Below, piece by piece: positions 36,601 through 44,132 of a stretch of 64,000 nt of DNA. The position numbers were made by a program, and so were the translations under genes. Within the stretch, counting starts at the first letter, position 1. Every line of letters begins with the position of its first letter. Below the pieces are notes generated by a model, which saw only the letters and a program-made list of their open reading frames with translations, ran no database searches and was not told the DNA's origin. The DNA comes from Desmodesmus armatus (lineage: Eukaryota > Chlorophyta > Chlorophyceae > Sphaeropleales > Scenedesmaceae), in assembly GCA_007449985.2 (NCBI GenBank), contig VIIQ02000631.1:557501-621500 (forward strand), read 5' to 3'.

Positions 36601-38338
36601 AGTACATCAGTGATAAATCCACTGAGCACCGGCAGCCGCACACTCAGAGTCAGGAAACAAGAAAAGAAAATCATCTAGGTATGGCAGCACGCGGCAACCT
36701 GTGCGCGCGAGGCCTGCAGAGGGGGTAGGATACATACAGCCTGGGGGAACCGGGTTGTGAAAGGGGGCGCGGAGGTGGGCAACAAAGGGGCGGGCCACCT
36801 TAGTAAAATAGTATGGGCTGTTGTTCCAGCCAAACGGCAAGCAGTTGATGCGATAAAAGCAACCAGCAAACTCAAAACAAAAGTACTCCACGGCTGAGGG
36901 ATGCAGAGGCACTTGGTAAAATGCATCAGCCATATCAGCCTTGACTGCCCATGCGTTGGCAAGATCATAACGCTGCAACATGCGCAAGGTCTCAAAGCGG
37001 CACCTGTGCGCGACATTGAATTTGTTGCAGTGCTTCAGGTTGACAACAAGCCGCCAGGAATCCCCCTTAGGCACACAAAAGGCGTTGGAACAGTGCAGAG
37101 GACGAGCATGCAACTGAGTCAACACCCCAAGCTTCACAAAGCGGGGAACCTCTGTGTGCAACCACCATTGCCGTTGGGATTGGGTGGACGGCAGGGGTTT
37201 TTTGTAGAAGGGGGGTGGGGGGCGCCCACCACGCCACTCCACACGCACACCATGCTGCAACCACGACACAACTGTGGGGGAGGCCCCAATGGCACGCCAA
37301 TGGCTGGCACACAAACCCAAGCGCTGGGGCAAGGGTGTGTCAGGAGGGAAAGGGTGGGACGGGGTGACCACCATCGTGGGGAAAAAGAGCAGAGAAACAG
37401 CCACACAGCACACGACAATGTGTGCCCACCCTAGGTTGCATGCAAAAAGCCACCAGGGTGTACAGACAGGAAGCCAAAGGCTGGCACTTACGTGGGGGCC
37501 GATACCCACTCCTGCCTGCAGAGGTCCCTTTGCTTAGGACCTGCCGGCTCCAGCACTGCTGCTGGAGCCTTCATCGCGCCCGTTGCCGCCCCTGCCACGG
37601 CCACGGCCACCGCTGCTGCCGCCCCTGCTGCCGCCCCTGCCCCGGCCGCTGCTGAGGGCGCTCTCTGCTGCTTTCTTGGCGAGCAGCTTGGCCTTGGCCT
37701 CACGCATGAGGCGCTGGTGCTCGCGGGTGGCCTCGTTGGTGAAGGTGTAGGTGTCACCCTCATCGAACACCTTGCTGGCAAGCAGCTTCATGCCGTCCCC
37801 GCCCTCGTGCTGGTGGCTCTCGATAATGCTGAGGCGTGGGGCTGACATTGTAGGAGCTGCTGCAGATCTAGCTGCTGCACGGGCTGCCCTTTGGGCTTGC
37901 TGGTCTGCTATCTGCTGTGGTGTGAAAGATGTTGTGCTCATGCACGAATGGAGTGCGAAGCAGCTCCGAGACTGGCTCTGGCACCGAAGGTGCCGGTTCG
38001 AGGTTCGATGGAGCCGGAAGTGTGTAACACTCAAACGCTACCGAGGTAGCGAGTCGCGCTGTTGTGTCAACAACAGCAAAACGTGCCTTGCCAGAAGCAT
38101 GGCAGAAGCTAAGCATGCCGTTGCAGTGCGCAAGCCCATGGTTCTGCGGGGCCTGAACCCTGGGTGCATCAGCTTTGCTGATTAACGCATGGTAATACAT
38201 TAACATGCTAATTAATCACACCGTACGACATCTCTGGCAGGTTTGCACACCAGCACGAAGCAGTCTGCGGTTGGCACTAATGTGTCAGGGCACCAGCAGA
38301 GAGAGCGCAAGAGGGGGCCAAGACACTTAGTCCGGAAC

Positions 38339-38417
<79 letters not shown>

Positions 38418-38423
38418 GAGAGA

Positions 38424-38508
<85 letters not shown>

Positions 38509-39863
38509 GACAAAGGTTCAGAGGTTGCCTGCACCATAGTCAAAAGCAATGCAGCAACTTGCATGCTACAACAGCCAACCCCTCCCTGACGCAAGGTTGT
38601 GATCCAGTCCCATCCCTGACATGCTCAACACAGAGCCCTGCCCACCTCTGCGCGCCATGCGTTTGCTGCCGCGCTGCTGCAGGGCAGCTCGTGATGGGGT
38701 ACGCGTTCAATCCTGCTCAGCTGGCCAGGCAGGCCGTAACAGCTAAGTGTTTGGTAGGTCAGCAGCGCCAGCAGCAGCTCCACCAGACGGCAGTGCTCAC
38801 AGTATGAGGTGTGCAGCGCGATGTTCTGGCGCCTGGTTGCCTTGACACTAGCCTTCAGGACGCGCAGCGAGTACATGCTGCGGTCCAACTGCAGGAAACA
38901 GTGTCACAGTCAGCACCACTGGTGTCACCTGTGCCTGGCAACACGTGGGTGTCCCCTTGATGCACAACATGCAGCCAGCAAGATATGAGCATGGCAGTTG
39001 CGGCAGCTGACAGAGCCTCGGAGGCTGTTACATGGGGCACAACAGCCGCGCCAACGTCGACAATTCAGTGCTGCCCATTGTGAGGCCACAGGGTTCAAGA
39101 GTGGACCACTGCTGCTGCCCTCCCAGCAACCCACCTCTGGTGTCTTGTATGGCGGCAGCTTGATGGATTTCTGCTCAGCGGATGGGATCGCCAGCACCAG
39201 GGGGTGCTTCATCAGAAGCGCGGTGTCGAGGAACTCTGTCAGGAATGTCCGCACTGCTTGCGTCCTGCCCATGGTCTGAAAGCCCAGCTCCAGCACTGCA
39301 GGGTACACCCGCTGTTTCACCACCAGCAGCAGTGTCTGGATGCGGCCGTGCAGGTCTGCTGTTGCCTCAGCCATAGAGTTCTGCATCTGAAGCAGGCACA
39401 CCAACCTGCGCTGTGCCTGTTGCTTCTCCTCAGCCTGTGGGGGAGCACCGATGCGGCAACAGAGAACGATATGGTGTGAGAGTAACTCAGCCAGCAATGG
39501 CGACATTTTCTTCCTTGTCCTGCAGCTGCTGCAGCAGCCGGACATTCAATCACTGAGTGACTGTGACAACCATCATGATAAGAAGGAGCTGGCAGCTGCG
39601 GGGAGCCATGCGGGAGGTCCTAGTAAAAACCATGCCTGATCTTGCAGCTGGAGGGGCTGTGAATGCCTTGCTGCCCCAGCTGCTGTTCACAGTGTCGTTG
39701 CTCACAAGGCTAGGCAGGTGTCAAATCGTGCGTCAAATCCCAGCCTCACCTCAGTCATGTCGGAGACCCAATGGAATCCTTTCCTGCACTGGATGTCATA
39801 GAATTCTACACATTGCCAGTCCGGCATGAAGGGGGGAAGCTGGGACAAACCGTGCTTGGGCAT
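33615..39863 (-). CDS. paralogue B of an unrecognised four-exon family, interrupted by a retroelement in intron 3
   Basis: Exons 39863-39750, 39434-39135, 38888-38646, 33782-33615; phases agree; 274 aa. Exons 1-3 match the plus-strand gene at 40108-42160 exon for exon (114/114, 300/291, 243/243 bases) with strong protein similarity: PPFMPDW, QRVYPAVLELGFQTMGRT, DRSMYSLRVLKASV, LFLFRDPRKSTRADLG. No known domain is recognised. The conserved Trp/Tyr-rich first exon and helical second exon suggest a folded protein. Exon 4 stops early: 55 codons against about 174 in paralogue A, so the Gln/Ser-rich tail is missing. Intron 3 is 4.86 kb and holds a (GA)n tract and a DIRS/PAT-like retroelement in the same orientation. 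The splice sites and frame around it are intact, so the gene could still be expressed if the intron is removed. Confidence 0.75.
33928..33955 (-). repeat. retroelement repeat B2
   Basis: 28 bases (ATTAATTCACCTTGCATGGA... on the plus strand) identical to B1 at 34220-34247. It forms the outer 3' end of the element. Confidence 0.75.
34065..34220 (-). repeat. retroelement repeat A2 (156 bp)
   Basis: Identical to A1 at 38055-38210. It lies between B1 and B2, as in split-direct-repeat PAT elements. Confidence 0.85.
34220..34247 (-). repeat. retroelement repeat B1
   Basis: 28 bases identical to B2 (33928-33955). It directly abuts A2, and the recombinase ORF stops 16 bases away. Confidence 0.75.
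34263..35429 (-). CDS. retroelement tyrosine recombinase
   Basis: About 388 aa from the ATG at 35429 (MDHHGNSD), overlapping the end of the RNase H ORF. It has an N-terminal SAM-like region (SWQTYGSSFGAFVRFC) and a catalytic domain with the first Arg in CLMLRPASLLSV. The second block is LYSTRRGGASAAAAVG and the third is GWGVGSKALRECYLD with the likely nucleophilic Tyr. The usual HxxR of DIRS recombinases reads YSTR, so the His position is Tyr. The enzyme would insert the cDNA circle without target duplication. Confidence 0.85.
   Translation of the reverse strand: MDHHGNSDRAQQLSNWAQQQQQQPVVRSPRYTLVAPVVAPPAVFVSLLQDFLVEQYRAAGQQPDLQACAALAATMAARLSPASWQTYGSSFGAFVRFCVARQLAFLPATQLTGLLWAQHLAASGTVQASTAQPYFSAVNTVHDMLGLPRPCADNPMLTSFRRGWEREQQPIAPLPAVAGLALPPRLAFSLYTTLPSLSAPAALRPVLFCCLCYCLMLRPASLLSVQWLRVSQGFLQYKPLHWKGKRLQPDKAPVLQFSVARLPFLVTAVDRFRAQSSATGPFWQLRADSSPPTTVVAEAWFASACDAARFPSADRGYTLYSTRRGGASAAAAVGVPLHKIEAFGGWGVGSKALRECYLDHAIPADSHARMFFAALVESVISPGPFFNS
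35390..36643 (-). CDS. retroelement RT thumb / RNase H and C-terminal region
   Basis: A 417-codon open frame. It starts at the RT connection (LMYWLGFTPHPKKSVW, HLGLTVDL), followed by RNase H (AIDLYVDASDQGWGAV, INQKEMRAV, LYEDNSVTQ, NLADAPSR). The DIRS-type C-terminal extension follows (SIDLFAADSNTQLPVFYSL, PPFSSSVLLQFA). It overlaps the RT frame at 36607-36643 in a different frame, so a frameshift is needed to make one RT-RNase H protein. Confidence 0.85.
   Translation of the reverse strand: MCGCRCSVDLSLMYWLGFTPHPKKSVWQPCQQLEHLGLTVDLVAGTFAVPPAKVARLARLARGLIVSAKLNKRLVPKRDLASFCGYAQSVRLAVMPANLFLRSLYDDCSTVKGWGGDVRLSRQSFRDLEWWCQIPERHLVSPIRLRPAAIDLYVDASDQGWGAVIPDLAEDPESVASGRWSAEERGMHINQKEMRAVRNALLSFAPVVRDRVVRLYEDNSVTQSVLGRFASRSAVLMSEYRTLWAVLERLHVHLQVVRVSSELNLADAPSRFVDRGDFSLHPRIFSALNTLWGPYSIDLFAADSNTQLPVFYSLHRCPGSSGSNAFLQPWHGHNAYACPPFSSSVLLQFAQKVREDRASVTVVVPCWPAQPWFHELMLLAKDSICLPHATFVAGPSGQAHLPSPRWTIMAIRIEHSS
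36607..37509 (-). CDS. retroelement reverse transcriptase
   Basis: About 300 codons. RT blocks: SNAFCVPKGDSWRLVVNLK, AVKADMADAFYQVPLHP, CLPFGWNNSPYYFTK and the catalytic YLDD box in VLPYLDDFLFLF. The frame then ends at QWIYH-stop, while the adjoining frame carries the rest of the domain. The first codons of the frame are not RT-like and the true start is uncertain. Confidence 0.88.
   Translation of the reverse strand: MGIGPHVSASLWLPVCTPWWLFACNLGWAHIVVCCVAVSLLFFPTMVVTPSHPFPPDTPLPQRLGLCASHWRAIGASPTVVSWLQHGVRVEWRGGRPPPPFYKKPLPSTQSQRQWWLHTEVPRFVKLGVLTQLHARPLHCSNAFCVPKGDSWRLVVNLKHCNKFNVAHRCRFETLRMLQRYDLANAWAVKADMADAFYQVPLHPSAVEYFCFEFAGCFYRINCLPFGWNNSPYYFTKVARPFVAHLRAPFHNPVPPGCMYPTPSAGLARTGCRVLPYLDDFLFLFPDSECAAAGAQWIYH
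37534..37941 (-). CDS. retroelement gag-like ORF
   Basis: About 135 aa from the ATG at 37941 (MSTTSFTPQQIADQQAQ), stopping just before the RT frame. It is Ala/Arg-rich and helical, with a C-terminal Gly-Arg-Ser tract (SSGRGRGGSRGG) that could bind RNA in place of a zinc knuckle. Position and order support a gag role; the sequence itself is not diagnostic. Confidence 0.6.
   Translation of the reverse strand: MSTTSFTPQQIADQQAQRAARAAARSAAAPTMSAPRLSIIESHQHEGGDGMKLLASKVFDEGDTYTFTNEATREHQRLMREAKAKLLAKKAAESALSSGRGRGGSRGGSSGGRGRGRGGNGRDEGSSSSAGAGRS
38055..38210 (-). repeat. retroelement repeat A1 (156 bp, 5' end of element)
   Basis: Identical to A2 at 34065-34220. It marks the 5' end of the minus-strand element. 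Confidence 0.85.
38341..38505. repeat. (GA)n microsatellite
   Basis: About 165 bases of nearly pure GA dinucleotides with a few GGGA and AAAG interruptions. It lies in intron 3 of paralogue B between exon 3 and the retroelement. On the transcribed strand it is (CU)n, a long polypyrimidine tract. Confidence 0.95.
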
Positions 39864-40107
39864 GCTTGCTGTGTGGGTTGCAGCAATTTGTCAGAGCGCT
39901 GTGAGCAAGGACTCGGCAGTGGGGTGAGGAGAATCCTGGGCGTGCTCAGCGTCCCCCGATCCCGTTGTGCTGTCCTTGGCATTCAAAATGGCCACTCAAA
40001 TCACTCCAAATTTCGAACCAGTGGACAGCAGTTAAGCCGGCAGCAGTGCACTGACTTTAATTGGATTTGAGTGCTCGTGTCAATTGCCCCACGCATGAGC
40101 AGTCACC
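39864..40107. promoter_or_regulatory. 244-bp divergent promoter between the two paralogues
   Basis: The region separates the two start codons. A motif CACTCAAATCACTCCAAATT (about 39993-40012) has an inverted counterpart, AATTGGATTTGAGTG, at about 40059-40073. These mirrored motifs are what an inverted gene duplication that also copied promoter elements would leave. Confidence 0.5.
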
Positions 40108-42160
40108 ATGCCTCAGGACCGTTTAGCCCATGTTCCCCCCTTCATGCCCAACTGGCGTTATGTCAGATTCCACGATGTCCAATGCTTTGACTGGGTCAAG
40201 TACTCCTTCGACATGTCTGAGGTGCGGCTGATAGGACCAGGCTGTCTTGCTAGCACCCGCCGAAGCACTGGCAACAGCAGCAGCTGGGGTATTCAATCGC
40301 GCACAAACTTCCGCCACGTAGGCTACATCTGACAGTAATGTCGTTAAATCCTACGCTTGAAGCTTCTAAAAGCATCAAAGCCGTCTCGGTGCCGTGCTGC
40401 AGCATCATAGCGTGGAAGGGGCATCATGATAGGAAGGGGCAACCCATGTACGACACCTCTACACACATGCTGCATAAGCTCTCTCTAACCATCACCAGCG
40501 TGCATTGCCGCAGGCTGAGAAGAAGCAACAGGTGGAGGTCAGGCTGGTTCAACTGCTTAAGGTTCGAAACGCCATGATCACAGGAACAGCAGACTTGCAA
40601 ACCTACATCCTGGCCATGCTGCTGGTGGTGAAGAACCAGGTATACCCACCTGTGCTTGAGCTCGGCTTCCAGGCCATGGGCAGGACCCCAGCAGTGAAGA
40701 CATTCATGAAAGAGTTCCTTGACTACGCACTGCTGCTAAAACACCCCCTGGTGCGCGCCATCAAGCAGGGATCCATCAAGCTGCCGCCACGCATGACAGC
40801 AGAGGTGGGGGATGCTGGGTAAACAATGGCAGCGGTACAGCCAGATACAGTTACATAGGCTTCCGGATCATAAGTTGGTCCAAGCTGGCTAGTGCACAGT
40901 AGTCAAGTGCAACTGTCAGTCATGCCGCACCCAATGACACAAGTCTGTCAACATCAGCTGCTGCATCCATCACGCCTGTGCCAGCAGCTTGCTGGCCGTC
41001 TCAACCATTGCGTGCCAACTCCGCTCCAGCAGTTGCTGGCATGGTTCATTGTTTTGCTGCACCGCACTGGTGTTGCGGTTACATAGCCCAGTACCTTCCT
41101 GCCCATGTTGTTGTCGCTGTGTCTGCACCTGTTTCTTGCAGGCAGACCGCAGCATGTACTCCCTAAAAGTGCTGGACAAGAGTGTCAATGCCACTTGTGT
41201 CCAGAACATGGCCCTGCAGACCTCCTACCAAAAGCACTGCCGAGTGTTTGAGCAGCTGATGGGCGTGCTCACCCACAACCCCCACAACCCCTGCGGGCTG
41301 CTGGGTCAGCTGAGCCGCCTTTGCTTCGTGCCCACACACCAGCTGCCGTGCAGCAGGGAGGCATCATGGGACTGGCACACAAAGGTGTGCACAGCAGGAT
41401 GGGCAGGCAGGGCTACGGGGTTGATTGAGGCCGCCAGGCCAGGTGGTGTCCTAGGGCTCAGGCCCTGAGTAGCTGCTGCAAGGTGCTGCAGACCACTGTG
41501 GTAGCAGTCTGGCATGTGCTGTGTGTGTGTGTGGCTGAGCAGACCCGCACAGCCTCCGTTGGGTGCCCTGACTGCTGTGTCTGTGTTGCTCTGACCCGTG
41601 CTTTGTCCTGTCCTGCTTCCCTGCTGCCCTCGCAGGTCAGACTGCACAGCCAGCTGTTCCTGTTCAGGGACCCGCGCAAGGCCACCCGTGCTGACCTGGG
41701 GGCAGTGGAGGCCTCCTGCTACTGCATCAGCAGCAACTCAGACACCCTGCAGCAGCAGTGGCAGCTGACGTTGGAGGCAGCCCCTGCTCCCAGCAGCATG
41801 CAGTCGCAAGGCAGCAGTGGCAGTGCATCTGATGAAGGCGCCAGCGACGACAACCACAGCAGCAACAGCGCGGCAGCAGCACCCACAACTCCCACGCTGC
41901 AGCAGCCAGCCGCCGCGTCAAGTCAGGAGCCATCAGCTGTGCCTGAGACGCAGCCAGCCAGCGGCCGTGCAGTGCTGCCCATGCCCAGTCCCCGACACCG
42001 GTGCCGCACAAGCATGCTGCGCAGCCAAGTATCTCACTCCTGCCCCATGCTGTTGCCAAGTGAAGGGCGCTCAGTACAGAGTCAAGGCAATGCTGCCTTG
42101 GCGTGTGCCTATGATTGGGAAGTTAGCGTGTGGAGTTGGCTGCAGGCTCTAATGCTTTGA
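40108..42160 (+). CDS. paralogue A of an unrecognised four-exon family
   Basis: Exons 40108-40221, 40514-40804, 41142-41384, 41636-42160; phases agree; 390 aa. I do not recognise the family. Conserved with paralogue B: PPFMPNW, AEKKQQVEVRLVQLL, NQVYPPVLELGFQAMGRTPAV, ADRSMYSLKVLDKSVNA, LCFVPTHQLPCS, LFLFRDPRKATRADLGAVEA. The C-terminal half of exon 4 is Ser/Gln/Ala-rich and probably disordered; it is absent from paralogue B. No signal peptide or membrane span is seen. The two genes are head to head, 244 bases apart, so they arose by inverted tandem duplication. Confidence 0.75.
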
Positions 42161-44132
42161 GGCGTGTGAGTGCTGAACTTGTTCGGTGGCAGCATAATTG
42201 GGCAGGACCCTGTTGCGCCTGCATGATGTGTGCAGTCTGCGCATAGGACCTGGCAGTCATGTTGGTGGCTTTGCTTTGACGTATTGTGCAGCTAAAGCCA
42301 TGGTTCAGCAATCACTGCGCTTGCGGCTTTTGCACCTGCATGGTATGTTCTGTGACTGTGTGGTATCTTATCCTCATGGTTGTTTTGATGTCTTCTGAAC
42401 ATTTCCTGCAGCTACTGTAGGGGCGTCTACTTTTTCATTTCCTGCACCATAATAGAGACGAATGCCATGGTTTACAAAGCGCTGTATATGTCACACATGC
42501 AATTGACTTGGTGAGGGAACTGCTCATCAAATGACTCTGCTAGCAGCAGCATCATCAAGAGTGAGCATCATCAGGAGCACGTGCCACAAGTTGTGACCAG
42601 GACTGTGATCACTGTATTTTTTGATGAGTAGCTCGGCTGTGTCCGGCAAATGCCGTCAAGACTGACTCTGATGCCAACTGTGTAATGTAAACTGCGGCTG
42701 AATGTAGCATCTGCTGCTGTTGCTGTGTGTGCTACTCATCACAAGGTCACAAGGTCACATCCCAAATATATCCACAAACGCATGTTACACATCCCAAGCA
42801 CTGCTCAAGTGCAGGACACTACCCCACACACACCGCACAGTCTGCACTTTCTCTTCTTCACAGCCACCTGCATGCTGTAGCGTTCTTGTGTACTACAACA
42901 ATGGGTTAAGCAGCAGGCGTACATGCACATCAACAACGAGGCCTACTAAAGTAACAGGCACCTCAAACCCAGCAACAGCAGAGGGAATTTGAGGCAACTG
43001 CAGTGAGGCAAAAAAAACCGCCACAACATGCTGACTGGCTCCATCCACTCGCCACTCTTGCCATGCATGACAATGAACACACTCAACTCTCAATTGGAGC
43101 TGCAAAGCATGCCACAGATGCGCGCACATGATTAACTGTACGCGATTTATTCAACAAACCGCTCATGGCATAGCATGGAGACGGCACACGACATGAAGAT
43201 GGAAGGTGGGCCAAACAACCCATAGGCATGAAGCCTCACACGAACAAAACATGACAATAGATAGCGGAGTCAGAGACCCCTAAACTGCAGCACTTGAAGT
43301 GGCAGTTGCCAGAAGACCAAAAGTACATGGGGGGTGTGCCAGGACACACTTGTGCACTCAATGCATACAGCCCCTCTCATTCAAATACAAACCTGCCTGC
43401 CAAAAACCCTTTCCTGCAAACTACTGACCTTCAGTTGCAACTGGCAAAGCCCAGCCACTTCGCAGCCGAGCGAATGGTGCTGCACAGCTGATGTGCCTGC
43501 ACATACTTCTGCACACACTCAACATCCCAACACAACTGCCATACCAGCCGGGACTGGCTAAACTACACTACGACAATCCACTCGCCTGCCACCACACACC
43601 ACTGGTGGCACAGCCGGGGAAATGTGTCAACCCAACCTGACATTGCCTTTCTTGTCTGACTCAGCTTTGCACAACCAGCTTTGCGCAACCAGAGAGAAAC
43701 AAATTCACCACATGTGCACCTCTTCCACATTCAGTCAGCGGCTGCAGGGGAACAGCCCAGCAGCAACGCCTTGCAGAACTACCACACAGCCCAACCAGCC
43801 CCAGTAATCAAGCCTGCTGCAGCCTCAGAAACCTGCTGCGCCCTCTGCCAGCGCAGCTCAACACACTGGCAACACACTGCCGCATGCATGCTTCCTTCGT
43901 CAGCCCTGATATTTGCCGTCAGCCCTGACATTTGCCTTGCACTGTCAACCAGCAGCCTTGCACTGTCAACCAGCACAAGCTCCTGCTGCCTTGCAAGGAA
44001 CTTCCATGTGCACATGCTGCACACACCATCTCCGATATCGAAAACAAAACAGCCACAGGTAGCACAAACAACAGCCATAAGCCCTGAACCACAGCTCTCA
44101 AGCAACAGCCCTCACAGCTACCACAACACCCC
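42161..44132. other. convergent intergenic stretch, no supported gene
   Basis: Nearly 2 kb between the 3' ends of paralogue A and the SpoVS-domain gene. It probably contains long 3' untranslated regions. The plus-strand frame reaching 44502 is antisense to the last SpoVS exon and looks like a shadow. Confidence 0.45.

Larger units (their letters stand above)
33928..38210 (-). mobile_element. DIRS/PAT-like tyrosine-recombinase retrotransposon with split direct repeats
   Basis: About 4.28 kb, transcribed on the minus strand. Order in element direction: repeat A1 (38210-38055), gag-like ORF, reverse transcriptase, RNase H, tyrosine recombinase, repeat B1 (34247-34220), repeat A2 (34220-34065), repeat B2 (33955-33928). 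The A1...B1-A2-B2 plan is that of PAT/Kangaroo elements. There is no integrase or protease and no LTR. No target-site duplication is visible, as expected for recombinase insertion. A1 and A2 are identical over 156 bases, suggesting recent activity. It sits in the last intron of paralogue B. One frame break between the RT and RNase H parts is described separately. Confidence 0.88.

Noticed and set aside
34263..38034. Possible retrovirus or LTR element
   Set aside because: There is no integrase, protease or LTR. The tyrosine recombinase and split direct repeats identify a DIRS/PAT-type element.
38277..38594. Open frame rich in Ser-Leu repeats
   Set aside because: It is only the translation of the (GA)n microsatellite.
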